Assembly: GCA_041640815.1 (NCBI GenBank)
Contig: JBEPZO010000018.1
Coordinates: 1 to 40,855 of the forward strand
Reading direction: 5' to 3'
DNA length: 40,855 nucleotides
Source of the DNA: JANWZL01 sp041640815
GTDB lineage: Bacteria > Pseudomonadota > Gammaproteobacteria > Burkholderiales > Thiobacillaceae
Position numbers and translations under genes: made by a program. Shown piece after piece: positions 1-8,016 of the stretch. Positions within the stretch are counted from its first letter, which is position 1, and every line of letters starts with the position of its first letter. Below the pieces are notes generated by a model. It made no database searches and had not been told where the DNA came from. It was given only the letters and a program-made list of their open reading frames with translations.

Positions 1-571
1 CGATACCCTTGAGCCACTCAGCCGTGCGGTCTTCGCCCTCATGCTCGAGCATGGCGGCCACCAACGTGCGGTTGTAGACATGGCCGCCGCTACGCACGCA
101 AAGCTTGCCTTTGAAGCGCGGCTTGGCGAGGTCGGCCATGCTGGCTACCTCTTCGGGCTTGACCTTGTCCTTGGCGTAGGCGATGACGCGGGCACGATAG
201 GAAAAGCCGAACCAGTGCCCCTCGGGGTCGCGGAATTGCGGGGGGATGCGCGTGGACAGGATGCGGGAACGCACGGGGGCGAACAGGCCGGCATCGTCCG
301 CCGCCTGCAGCCGAGCCGCATCCACGGTAAGGAAGACATCGGCCGGGCTCGCGGGGCCTTCCCGGCGAATGCGCTCGAACAGCTCATCTTCCTTGCCCTC
401 GATGCGATTGACGCGGATACCGGTTAGGCGGGTGAAATTGGCATATAGGGCCTCGTCGGTCTGGTAATGGCGGGCGGTGTACAGGTTGAGCACCTTGCCT
501 GAGGCAGAGGCTGTACCCGCCGCTGCCAAGAGGGAGAGCATGGCGGTGTAGACGATGAACAGACGTCGCAT
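1..571 (-). CDS. Fe(3+) ABC transporter periplasmic binding protein, N-terminal part (gene runs off the window)
   Basis: The reverse strand reads open from an ATG at 571-569 to the window edge, giving about 190 residues with no stop. The first ~23 residues are a signal peptide (MRRLF, a hydrophobic core, then ASAS). The mature start KVLNLYTARHYQTDE and the later stretches GIRVNRIEGKEDELFERI and SPADVFLTVDAARL match the FbpA/FutA/IdiA family, which captures ferric iron in the periplasm for an ABC importer. The C-terminal half, with the tyrosines that normally bind iron, is outside the window, as are any permease and ATPase genes. A GGAAAGGAAA ribosome site lies just upstream. A Fur-box promoter about 160-190 bp upstream supports an iron role. 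The family is clear; the exact substrate is inferred. Confidence 0.85.
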   Translation of the reverse strand, partial: MRRLFIVYTAMLSLLAAAGTASASGKVLNLYTARHYQTDEALYANFTRLTGIRVNRIEGKEDELFERIRREGPASPADVFLTVDAARLQAADDAGLFAPVRSRILSTRIPPQFRDPEGHWFGFSYRARVIAYAKDKVKPEEVASMADLAKPRFKGKLCVRSGGHVYNRTLVAAMLEHEGEDRTAEWLKGI

Positions 572-731
572 GTTGCGTTTCCTTTCCGAACAATGGGTAG
601 TTGAAGACCAGGATCTCGACATACCGATGCCAGCGGGGGCAGCAGTGGGCGCACGCCGCGCCGCCCGCTAAATCGTCCAGCCGGCGCAGGCTGCAATGCC
701 TCGGCTGGCCCTGAACGCTGTCGAGGCTGGC

Positions 732-761
732 ATTTTAATCACAAATGATAACCATTATCAA
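732..761 (-). promoter_or_regulatory. Sigma70-type promoter of the iron-binding protein gene
   Basis: On the minus strand a -35 TTGATA (761-756) and a -10 TAAAAT (737-732) are separated by 18 bp, each one base off consensus. Transcription would start near 725, leaving a leader of about 150 nt before the ATG at 571. A Fur box overlaps the -35 and spacer. Confidence 0.6.
746..760 (-). promoter_or_regulatory. Fur box
   Basis: The 15-mer TGATAACCATTATCA is a 7-1-7 inverted repeat with one mismatch between arms and matches the core of the Fur consensus (TGATAATNATTATCA type). It covers the -35 and spacer of the promoter facing the ferric-iron binding protein gene, the expected place for repression when iron is plentiful. 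Confidence 0.8.
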
Positions 762-822
762 TAACCTTAAAGCAAAACCCCTAGGCGCGCCGGCGATCGC
801 AACGGTTGGCGGCAATGGCGTG

Positions 823-1500
823 TCAGGGCTTGATGCGCTCGAAGCGAAGCACGGTGGACAGCATGCCCTCGAACACCGTGTCATAGCTGACCTCGTTGCC
901 CTGATGGCGTAGCCTGAAACCGGGCTGTTCCGGCGGCGTGGCGTCGAGGTAGCGCAGCTTGTCCGTGGCAAGCCGCACGGTCATGGATACCCGCATGGGA
1001 TAGTAGCCATCGAGGAAGCGGCGCATGTAGGGGCCGTTGCTTAAGCTATATCCTGATTCGCCTTGGCGCGCCAAGGCCTTGGTCTCGGCCTCCACACAAA
1101 GGGTTGCGCCGCGCTGTACGTTGCGTAGTTGCACGCTGGAGGCCTCGGCCCATACCGCGCCGATATTCTCGGCCTTGAGCACGCGTAGGCCCCGAATACG
1201 CCCCTCGCGGTAGGTGATCTGCGCATCCGGCACGGCATCCAGATGTTCGTGACACTGCTCTAGGCGTACCCAGCCATCTTCCAGACTGCGATCGAAGATC
1301 GTGATACGGTTTTGATGATGATGCACTGGTTTTTCCGGCGGTGTGGTCAGGAAGCGCAATTCACCCTCGCTGACCGCGGCCGTGCCCTTGAAGAACAGCT
1401 CATCTGCCTCTGACGGCCAAACCAGCGCCGGCAGGGCGAGCAGCGCGATTGCCCACGCAAAGCGTTCAAGGATGGCTGGGTAAGATGCGCCGTGCGCCAT
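823..1500 (-). CDS. Secreted hypothetical protein, 225 aa
   Basis: I do not recognise this protein. The frame is open much further upstream, but the ATG at 1500-1498 is the sensible start because a signal peptide follows at once: a hydrophobic stretch at residues 15-28 (FAWAIALLALPALV). The rest is soluble, with a histidine cluster (VHHHQNR) near residue 57 and two cysteines (EQCHEH, TLCVEA) that could form a disulfide in the periplasm. It lies downstream of an NlpC/P60 peptidase gene and overlaps its 3' end by 35 bp, so the two are probably one transcript. No membrane span other than the signal is seen. The start could be slightly different because no strong ribosome site is visible. Confidence 0.6.
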   Translation of the reverse strand: MAHGASYPAILERFAWAIALLALPALVWPSEADELFFKGTAAVSEGELRFLTTPPEKPVHHHQNRITIFDRSLEDGWVRLEQCHEHLDAVPDAQITYREGRIRGLRVLKAENIGAVWAEASSVQLRNVQRGATLCVEAETKALARQGESGYSLSNGPYMRRFLDGYYPMRVSMTVRLATDKLRYLDATPPEQPGFRLRHQGNEVSYDTVFEGMLSTVLRFERIKP

Positions 1501-1945
1501 TGAATCGGGCCGCCCAGTAACGGTTACGCATGTCGGAGATGGTGACTTTTCTGTCGCGCCGGCTGCTGGCATGCACGAACTGGCCGTCCCCCTTGTAGAT
1601 GCCAACATGCGAGAAAGGGCGGCCAAGGGTGTTGAAAAAGACCAGATCACCCGGCTTAAGTGCCTCGAGCTCGACCGGCTCGCCTTGCAGGCTGATGTCC
1701 TTGGCATTGTGCGGCAGATCGATACCATGCGTCTGTTTGTAAACGTAGTGGACCAGGCCACTGCAATCGAGGCCGGTGTCTGGCTGGCGCCCCCCCATCC
1801 TATAGGGGGTGCCGACGAGCTCCAGGGCACGCAAAAGCGGCGCGCCGAGCGCCTTCAGCCCCGACTGCAGGTCCTCCGTGGCCCGAGCCGGCAGGCAGAG
1901 GGTGAGTATCAGCAGCAACAGGGTGAACGCAATGGCAGAGCGCAT
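1466..1945 (-). CDS. Secreted NlpC/P60 family cysteine peptidase
   Basis: 159 aa. Residues 1-22 form a signal peptide (FTLLLLILTLCLPARA). The remainder is a single NlpC/P60 domain: the catalytic Cys61 in LDCSGLVHYVYK, His113 in FSHVGIYKGDG, and His125 in GQFVHASS as the third residue. This family cleaves D-glutamyl-diaminopimelate type bonds in peptidoglycan, so a periplasmic or outer-membrane-associated cell-wall hydrolase is likely. At this length there is no room for extra binding domains such as SH3 or LysM. It shares a transcript with the unknown secreted protein downstream and is divergent from the helical-protein gene starting at 2059. The precise bond cut cannot be read from sequence. 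Confidence 0.85.
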   Translation of the reverse strand: MRSAIAFTLLLLILTLCLPARATEDLQSGLKALGAPLLRALELVGTPYRMGGRQPDTGLDCSGLVHYVYKQTHGIDLPHNAKDISLQGEPVELEALKPGDLVFFNTLGRPFSHVGIYKGDGQFVHASSRRDRKVTISDMRNRYWAARFNGARRILPSHP

Positions 1946-2058
1946 TGGCGCAGGGTGGCTCTTGCGACAAGATCATCGGTCTACATTTAGCCATTGCTGG
2001 GCGAGATCTGTCTAGTATGGAAGTGTGAAGCTAATAAACCACTTGAAAGGAGCATGCC

Positions 2059-2697
2059 ATGTCCATGGAAAACAATCAGGATGTACGCCTGGCGTTGGCG
2101 CAAGTCGAGCCGACTGAGGAGACGCTTAAGGCAAGAGTGCGGGCCATCGTGCTGCAGGCGGTCCTACACCGGGGCGCCGACCCCAAGGCGTTGCGCGAGA
2201 TCATCGAATCGGCCATGGCAGGGCTGGGGGAAGGTTTGCTGCGGCGTGGCGCGCAGGCGAGCCAGGCGCTGCGCGAGGCGGTTACGTGCTTGGACGAGGC
2301 GATCGGCAAGGCGGTCTATGCCTTGCAGCTGGCGCTCGAGGAGGCTTGGGACGAGGGCCGCCAGATCGCAAGTGAGGACTTGAAGCAGGCCATCGATGCG
2401 GTGCAGGGTCTGGAGGGCGATTTGCTACGCACGCTACGACAGGCCGCGACTTCAGCGCAAGACGGCGTGCGCGACGAAGTCGCCCGCTTGCTGGAACACT
2501 TCGAGCGCACCGGCACGGACACCGGCGCCCGTGTACGCGCTGTGCTCGAGCTCCTTAAGTCGCGTCTGGGCAGCGCAGCCGACGGTGTCGGCGCCGACGT
2601 CCAAGAGACCGCCAGGACGGCGGCGGCGCGCTTAGCAGAGGTCGCCGCTGGCCTATTGCACGGGCTTGCCGACGCCATCGAGCGGCGCCAGAGCTAG
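2059..2697 (+). CDS. All-helical hypothetical protein (phasin/apolipoprotein-like composition)
   Basis: 212 aa, starting at the ATG preceded by a good ribosome site (GAAAGGAG at 2045-2052). It has no signal peptide and no membrane span. The chain is almost entirely predicted amphipathic helix, with Ala, Leu, Glu, Arg and Gln dominating (for example ALREAVTCLDEAIGKAVYAL, then EGDLLRTLRQAATSAQDG), and only one Cys. I recall similar uncharacterised proteins in Thiobacillus-type bacteria (possibly the DUF6781 group), but I cannot confirm the family name. The UbiB/AarF-type gene starts 20 bp downstream on the same strand, so they are very likely co-transcribed. Helical surfaces of this kind are typical of lipid-droplet or membrane-surface proteins; that role is only inference. 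Confidence 0.75.
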   Translation: MSMENNQDVRLALAQVEPTEETLKARVRAIVLQAVLHRGADPKALREIIESAMAGLGEGLLRRGAQASQALREAVTCLDEAIGKAVYALQLALEEAWDEGRQIASEDLKQAIDAVQGLEGDLLRTLRQAATSAQDGVRDEVARLLEHFERTGTDTGARVRAVLELLKSRLGSAADGVGADVQETARTAAARLAEVAAGLLHGLADAIERRQS

Positions 2698-2717
2698 CGA
2701 CACCCCGCAGGCCATCC

Positions 2718-4397
2718 ATGCTGCGTCAGACACTTTCCGTGGTGCGGGACCTGCCACGCCTGCACGAGATCGCCTCCGTCCTCATCCACTACGGCTGGGG
2801 CGACGTGGTGCGTCTTCTGGGCATTTCCCATCTGCTCGAGCGCGCAGGGCGTCTGCTGCATTGGCAGACCACCAGTGCGATCACGGCGTTGGACCTGCCC
2901 GTGCGTATCCGCATGGCGCTGACCGAGCTCGGCCCCACCTTCGTCAAGCTGGGACAGGTGCTGGCCACACGCGTGGACGTGTTCCCGCCTGACTGGATCG
3001 CGGAGTTCGAGCAGCTGCACAGCCGGGTGCCGCCCGTGCCCTTCGCCGAGATCCGCCCGCAACTGGAAAAGGCCTGGGGCCGTCCGCTCGAGGAAATCTT
3101 CGCCCAGTTCGAGACCACCGCCTTCGCGGCGGCCTCCATTGCCCAGGTGCACCGCGCGGTGCTCAAGGATGGCAGCCGCGTGGTGGTCAAGGTGCGCCGC
3201 CCCGGCATCGTGCCCAAGATCGAGGCCGACCTGCGCATCCTTGGGCACCTGGCGCGCCTGGTCGAGGCGGAGATGCCGGAGGCGCGCCGTTACCGGCCTA
3301 CCCAGATCGTGCAGCAGCTCCAGCGCTCGCTGCGGCGCGAATTGGACTTGGTCAAGGAGGCGCGCAACATCGATCGTTTCGCGCACAACTTCGCCAACGA
3401 TCCGACGGTGCACATCCCGCGCGTGTACTGGGAATACTGCGCCGAGGTGGTGAACGTGCAGGAGGAGCTTCTGGGCGTGCCGGGCACCGACCTGGACGCA
3501 GCGCGGGCGGCGGGCTACGACCTCGGCGTGCTCGCCGCGCGGGGGGCAGATGCGGTGCTGAAGATGATCTTGGTGGATGGATTTTTCCATGCCGACCCGC
3601 ATCCCGGTAACGTCATCTACCTGCCCGGCAACGTCATCGGCATGATCGACTTCGGCATGGTGGGGCGACTGACTGACCGGCGCCGGGAACAGATCATCGA
3701 TTTCCTCAACGCCTTGGTGCTCAAGAACGAGGAGGGCATGTTGAACGTCCTGCTCACTTGGGCTGGAGACAGCGAGGTGGACGAGGAGCGTCTTACCTAT
3801 GACATCTCCGAGCTGGTATTCAGCTACGACAATCTGCCGCTGAAGGATGTGCAAATCGGCCCTTTGCTCGCCGATGTCACCATGCTCATGCGCGACAACA
3901 ACCTGATGCTACCGTCGGATCTGACGCTGCTGTTCAAGGCCCTGATCACCCTGGAGGGGCTCGGTCGCCAATTGACGCCAGACTTCCACATGGTCGACCA
4001 CCTTAAGCCCTTCATCCGCAAACTCTACGCCAGCCGCTACACGCCGGCAGCGCTGGCCACGCGCGCGCAGCATGGTCTGAACGAGATACTCGAGGTCGTG
4101 CTGGGCCTGCCGCGCGATCTGGCACACCTGTTCCGTCTTGCCCGGCGCGGCAGCCTGCGTATCGATCTCGACCTCAAGCGGCTGGACCACTTCGGGCATC
4201 AGCTCAACAAGGCGTCGAACCGGCTCACCATGGGCGTGCTCACGGCCTCGCTGGTGGTGGGCTCCAGCATCATCATGACCGTCGAGGGCGGACCGACCTT
4301 GTTCGGACTGCCCTTGTTCGGCCTGATCGGCTTCCTCATCGCCTTCTTCAATAGCCTCTGGATCCTCTTTTCCATCTGGCGTTCGGACCGGGAGTGA
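2718..4397 (+). CDS. UbiB/AarF/ABC1 family protein kinase-like ATPase
   Basis: 559 aa. Family motifs appear in order: KLGQ at 77-80, the alanine-rich loop AAASIAQVH at 137-145 that replaces the usual glycine-rich loop, Lys158 in VVVKVRRPG, the catalytic HADPHPGN at 291-298, and the metal-binding DFG at 311-313. Two C-terminal membrane segments (about 500-550) end the chain, as in UbiB. Known members are membrane-bound ATPases needed for ubiquinone synthesis or isoprenoid-lipid handling. No ubiE or ubiJ neighbour is present, so this may be a paralogue of UbiB with another lipid role rather than UbiB itself. The partner gene upstream is the helical protein. The family call is certain; the pathway is not. 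Confidence 0.85.
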   Translation: MLRQTLSVVRDLPRLHEIASVLIHYGWGDVVRLLGISHLLERAGRLLHWQTTSAITALDLPVRIRMALTELGPTFVKLGQVLATRVDVFPPDWIAEFEQLHSRVPPVPFAEIRPQLEKAWGRPLEEIFAQFETTAFAAASIAQVHRAVLKDGSRVVVKVRRPGIVPKIEADLRILGHLARLVEAEMPEARRYRPTQIVQQLQRSLRRELDLVKEARNIDRFAHNFANDPTVHIPRVYWEYCAEVVNVQEELLGVPGTDLDAARAAGYDLGVLAARGADAVLKMILVDGFFHADPHPGNVIYLPGNVIGMIDFGMVGRLTDRRREQIIDFLNALVLKNEEGMLNVLLTWAGDSEVDEERLTYDISELVFSYDNLPLKDVQIGPLLADVTMLMRDNNLMLPSDLTLLFKALITLEGLGRQLTPDFHMVDHLKPFIRKLYASRYTPAALATRAQHGLNEILEVVLGLPRDLAHLFRLARRGSLRIDLDLKRLDHFGHQLNKASNRLTMGVLTASLVVGSSIIMTVEGGPTLFGLPLFGLIGFLIAFFNSLWILFSIWRSDRE

Positions 4398-4580
4398 CTG
4401 CCGATACGCACCGACGGTGGCAAGCGGCAGCGATACGGCGTGGCAAAAGGGCCCAGACCTGCCGGCGATTGGTTACAATTTGCCTTTCGGGCATCCGCCA
4501 CGATAGGCCATCGACACGTGCGGCGGCCAGACGCCGCCCCGTCTCGGCCTCATCTTAAACAAGCAAGGAAGACGCGAACC

Positions 4581-5663
4581 ATGGAGCGCATCTACAACTT
4601 CAGCGCCGGTCCCGCCATGTTGCCGCGGGAGGTCCTCGAGCAGGCCAGCGAGGAGCTGGTCAATTGGCAAGGTTGCGGCATGTCCGTGATGGAGATGTCG
4701 CACCGCGGCAAGGAATACATGGCCATCCATGCCCAGGCCGAGGCCGACCTGCGCGAGCTGTTGGCCATCCCCCCGAACTACAAGGTGCTGTTCTTACAAG
4801 GGGGGGCGTCGAGCCAATTCGCCATGGTGCCGATGAACCTGCTCCGCGGCAAGACCACGGCCGATTACCTCAACACCGGCGAGTGGTCGAAGAAGGCGAT
4901 CAAGGAGGCCAAGAAATACTGTACGGTGAACGTCGTCGCCAGCAGCGAGGACCGCAACTTCACTTACGCCCCGCCGCAAGCGGAGTGGAAACTGAACCCC
5001 GACGCCGCCTATGTGCATTACACCCCCAATGAGACGATCGGTGGGGTGGAGATCTTCTGGACGCCGGACACGGGTGAGGTGCCGCTGGTAGCGGATATGT
5101 CGTCGACCATCCTGTCGCGGCCGATCGATGTGAGCAAATATGGCCTGATCTACGCGGGGGCGCAGAAGAATATCGGCCCGGCCGGCGTGACCGTGGTGAT
5201 CGTGCGCGAGGATCTGATCGGACAGACCTTGCCGGGCACGCCCAGCATGTTCGACTACAAGCTCCATGCCGACAACGATTCCATGTACAACACGCCGCCC
5301 ACGTTCGCCATCTACATCGCCGGGCTGGTGTTCAAGTGGTTGAAGGAGAAGGGTGGGCTCGCGGCCATCGAGCGCTTGAACATCGCCAAGGCGAAGCTGC
5401 TCTACGACTATCTCGACAGTACCGAGTTCTACCATTCGCCCGTGGCGCCGGAGAACCGCTCGCGCATGAACGTGCCGTTCACACTCAAGGACCCGGCGCT
5501 GGACGAAGAATTCCTCAAAGGCGCCAAGGCGCGCGGTCTCATGCAGCTCAAAGGCCACCGTTCCGTGGGCGGCATGCGCGCCTCCATCTACAATGCCATG
5601 CCCATCGAGGGCGTGCAGGCGCTCATCGAATACATGCAGGAGTTTGAGCGCACCCATGGCTAA
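4581..5663 (+). CDS. serC: Phosphoserine aminotransferase
   Basis: 360 aa. It converts 3-phosphohydroxypyruvate and glutamate to phosphoserine, and also acts in pyridoxal phosphate synthesis. The open frame extends upstream to 4440, but the ATG at 4581 gives the family N-terminus MERIYNFSAGPAMLP and has AAGGAAG upstream. Lys196 in AGAQKNIGPAG is the PLP lysine, and FLQGGASSQFAM (71-82) is the phosphate-binding stretch. Length is normal. It heads a run of biosynthetic genes and overlaps the serA-type gene by 8 bp. The 180-bp leader holds a -10-like TACAAT (4474-4479) without a good -35, and a GC-rich hairpin (GGCGGC, 5-nt loop, GCCGCC at 4522-4538). Confidence 0.97.
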   Translation: MERIYNFSAGPAMLPREVLEQASEELVNWQGCGMSVMEMSHRGKEYMAIHAQAEADLRELLAIPPNYKVLFLQGGASSQFAMVPMNLLRGKTTADYLNTGEWSKKAIKEAKKYCTVNVVASSEDRNFTYAPPQAEWKLNPDAAYVHYTPNETIGGVEIFWTPDTGEVPLVADMSSTILSRPIDVSKYGLIYAGAQKNIGPAGVTVVIVREDLIGQTLPGTPSMFDYKLHADNDSMYNTPPTFAIYIAGLVFKWLKEKGGLAAIERLNIAKAKLLYDYLDSTEFYHSPVAPENRSRMNVPFTLKDPALDEEFLKGAKARGLMQLKGHRSVGGMRASIYNAMPIEGVQALIEYMQEFERTHG

Positions 5664-6837
5664 GTCCTTCAAGATCCTGACCTTGAACAAGATCTCGGCG
5701 AAGGGGCTGGCGCGCCTGCCTGCGCATTACCTCGTCGGCGATGCGGTGGCGGCGCCGGACGCCATCCTCGTGCGCTCGCACAACATGCACGAGATGGACA
5801 TCCCCGCGACGGTGCAAGCCATCGGCCGCGCCGGCGCCGGCACCAACAACATCCCGGTGGCGAAGTTGAGCGCGCGCGGCGTGCCCGTGTTCAATGCCCC
5901 CGGTGCCAACGCCAATGCGGTGAAGGAGCTGGTCATCGCCGGCATGCTCATGGGCGCGCGCAACCTCGGGGCTGCGATGGCCTTCGTCGAGGGATTGAGC
6001 GGCAGCGATGAAGATCTCCACCGAAAGACCGAGGCCGGCAAGAAGCAGTTCGTTGGCCGTGAGTTGCCCGGACGCACGCTGGGCATCATCGGGCTCGGCG
6101 CCATCGGCTCCTTGGTGGCGGATGCCGCCATCAAACTGGGCATGAACGTCATCGGCTTCGACCCCGGCATCACCGTCGAGGCGGCCTGGAAGCTGCCCTC
6201 CCAGGTGCGCAAGGCGGAGACGCTCGAGCAGCTGATCAGGGAGGCCGAATTCATCACCCTGCACGTGCCCTTGGTGGAGAGCACGCGCAACCTCATCAAC
6301 ACGCAGCGGGTGGCGCTGATGAAGGGCGGGGTGGTGCTGCTCAACTTCGCCCGCGAGGGGGTGGTGGACAACGCCGCCGTGCTCGCCGGCCTCAGGGATG
6401 GCAAGCTGCATGCCTATGTGTGCGATTTTCCCGCCAATGCGCTGAAAGGGCAGAACAACGTCATCTGCCTGCCGCACCTCGGGGCGAGCACCGAGGAGGC
6501 GGAGGAGAACTGCGCCATCATGGTCGCGGAAGAGGTGTCCGATTATCTCGAAAACGGCAACATCCTCAACGCCGTCAACTTCCCCAATGTCGCCATGCCG
6601 CGCGAATCGGCCTACCGCTTGGGGATTGCCAACGCCAACGTACCGAACATGGTCGGGCAGATCTCCACCGCCCTGGCCGAGGCGGGGCTGAACATCCACA
6701 ACATGGTCAACAAATCCAAGGGGGAGATGGCCTATACCCTGGTGGACGTCGACAGCCCCGTGCCCGCTGACCTGATCGAGCGCATCGCCGGCATCCAGGG
6801 GGTGCTGAGGGTGCGTTATCTGCCAGTGGAACCCTAG
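5656..6837 (+). CDS. serA: D-3-phosphoglycerate dehydrogenase
   Basis: 393 aa. It catalyses the first step of serine synthesis, oxidising 3-phosphoglycerate with NAD. Starting at the ATG that overlaps the serC stop by 8 bp gives MAKSFKILTLNKIS. The Rossmann signature LGIIGLGAIGS lies near residues 140-150, the substrate-binding Arg is in NFAREGVVDNAA, and the catalytic His is in CLPHLGASTEEAEEN. A C-terminal ACT domain follows (about 320-393, with NVPNMVGQISTALAEAGLNI), the usual site of serine feedback control. It belongs to the shorter SerA type. Lying between serC and pheA, it joins both serine enzymes to the aromatic genes in one transcript. Confidence 0.94.
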   Translation: MAKSFKILTLNKISAKGLARLPAHYLVGDAVAAPDAILVRSHNMHEMDIPATVQAIGRAGAGTNNIPVAKLSARGVPVFNAPGANANAVKELVIAGMLMGARNLGAAMAFVEGLSGSDEDLHRKTEAGKKQFVGRELPGRTLGIIGLGAIGSLVADAAIKLGMNVIGFDPGITVEAAWKLPSQVRKAETLEQLIREAEFITLHVPLVESTRNLINTQRVALMKGGVVLLNFAREGVVDNAAVLAGLRDGKLHAYVCDFPANALKGQNNVICLPHLGASTEEAEENCAIMVAEEVSDYLENGNILNAVNFPNVAMPRESAYRLGIANANVPNMVGQISTALAEAGLNIHNMVNKSKGEMAYTLVDVDSPVPADLIERIAGIQGVLRVRYLPVEP

Positions 6838-6879
6838 GCGATGACGCACCTCAAGCTGCAACTGCGTCCCCAAGACTTG

Positions 6880-6927
6880 CGGCCGAGGTCGGTTCCTTGT
6901 CGGCGGCCGTAGGGAACCGACCAGCCG
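6880..6927 (+). promoter_or_regulatory. Strong hairpin abutting the pheA start codon
   Basis: A perfect 10-bp stem pairs GGTCGGTTCC (6887-6896) with GGAACCGACC (6913-6922) around a 16-nt loop. Below it, CGGC (6880-6883) pairs with GCCG (6924-6927) across a small internal loop, so the structure ends exactly at the base before the pheA ATG (6928). There is no T-run, so it is not a terminator. The purine stretch AGGGAA that could act as ribosome site is inside the 3' arm, suggesting translational control of pheA. The structure is seen in sequence; its function is inferred. Confidence 0.55.
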
Positions 6928-8016
6928 ATGCGCACAACACTCACCGAATTGCGGCAACAGATTGACGCCCTGGACGATCGCATCCTGGCCTTGGTCAATG
7001 AGCGGGCGCGCCTCGCCCAGGCCATCGGGCAGCTCAAGAACGGCAACGTCTATCGGCCGGAACGCGAGGCGCAGGTGCTGCGCCGCCTCCTGGCGGCAAA
7101 TGCCGGGCCACTTCCGGCCGAGGCGGTGGAGCGGCTTTTCCGCGAGATCATGTCGGCCTGCCGCGCCCTGGAGCAGCCGCTCACCGTCGCCTACCTGGGG
7201 CCGGCGGGTACCTTCTCCGAGGCGGCGGCGATCAAGCAGTTCGGCCATGCCGTAGTGGCGCTGCCAAAGGCCTCCATCGACGAGGTCTTCCACGCCTTGC
7301 AGCGTGGTGAGGCCCAATTCGGCGTCGTGCCGGTGGAAAACTCTACCGAAGGTGCCGTCAACCGCACGCTGGACATGTTGCTGGTCAGCCCGCTGAAGAT
7401 CTGCGGCGAGATCATGCTGCGCGTGCGGCAGCATCTTATGCGGCGGATGGATGCCGCTGCCGGCGAGCAGGGGCTTGCGGGCATCAACACCGTTTATTCA
7501 CACGCGCAGTCGCTCGCCCAGTGCCACGAGTGGCTGAATCAAAACCTACCGCAAGCCAAGCGCATACGCGTCACCAGCAACGGCGAGGCGGCGCGCATGG
7601 CGGCCGAGGACCCGAGCGCGGCGGCGGTCGCCGGCGAGATCGCTGCCGAACGCTATGGCCTGGCCATCGTCGCCCGTGACATCGAGGACGACCCCAACAA
7701 CACCACCCGTTTCCTGGTCCTCGGTCAAGAAGACGCCGCCCCCTCTGGCCGCGACAAGACCTCTGTCGTGCTGTCGACGAAGAACAAGCCAGGTACCCTG
7801 CTCGAGCTGCTCACCCCGTTTGCCCGCAATGGCATCAGCCTGACCAAGCTCGAGTCACGGCCGGTGCGCAATGGCCTGTGGGAGTATGTCTTCTTCATCG
7901 ATTTCGAAGGGCACCGCAGCGATGCCATCGTCCAGGAGACCCTCGCCGCAGTGGAGCCGCATGCCACCCTGCTCAAGGTGCTGGGCTCCTATCCCATGGC
8001 CGTGAGCCCGACATGA
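6928..8016 (+). CDS. pheA: Bifunctional chorismate mutase / prephenate dehydratase (P-protein)
   Basis: 362 aa. Residues ~1-85 are an AroQ-type helical chorismate mutase (LRQQIDALDDRILALVNER, YRPEREAQVL). Residues ~90-270 are prephenate dehydratase, with VAYLGPAGTFSEAAA and VVPVENSTEGAVN plus the TRF motif in NNTTRFLVLG. Residues ~278-355 form an ACT domain with the phenylalanine-sensing ESRP motif (LTKLESRPVRN). Together they turn chorismate into phenylpyruvate. It sits 90 bp after serA behind a strong hairpin and overlaps hisC by ATGA. Feedback inhibition by phenylalanine is expected from the ACT domain. Confidence 0.97.
   Translation: MRTTLTELRQQIDALDDRILALVNERARLAQAIGQLKNGNVYRPEREAQVLRRLLAANAGPLPAEAVERLFREIMSACRALEQPLTVAYLGPAGTFSEAAAIKQFGHAVVALPKASIDEVFHALQRGEAQFGVVPVENSTEGAVNRTLDMLLVSPLKICGEIMLRVRQHLMRRMDAAAGEQGLAGINTVYSHAQSLAQCHEWLNQNLPQAKRIRVTSNGEAARMAAEDPSAAAVAGEIAAERYGLAIVARDIEDDPNNTTRFLVLGQEDAAPSGRDKTSVVLSTKNKPGTLLELLTPFARNGISLTKLESRPVRNGLWEYVFFIDFEGHRSDAIVQETLAAVEPHATLLKVLGSYPMAVSPT

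Noticed and set aside
1501..1830. Upstream extension of the secreted hypothetical protein frame to 1830
   Set aside because: It lies inside the NlpC/P60 gene in another frame and would bury the signal peptide; the ATG at 1500 is preferred.
2694..3854. 386-codon minus-strand open frame opposite the UbiB-like gene
   Set aside because: The plus-strand gene has all family motifs; the shadow translation has no pattern.
6841..6912. Classical phenylalanine attenuator leader peptide before pheA
   Set aside because: The 23-codon frame has no Phe codons and the hairpin lacks a T-run, so the classic mechanism does not apply; only a translational-coupling idea is kept.
5623..7434. 603-codon open frame on the minus strand opposite serA and pheA
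   Set aside because: It is the antisense shadow of two clearly recognised genes in GC-rich DNA; its translation is His/Gln/Arg-rich with no family pattern.
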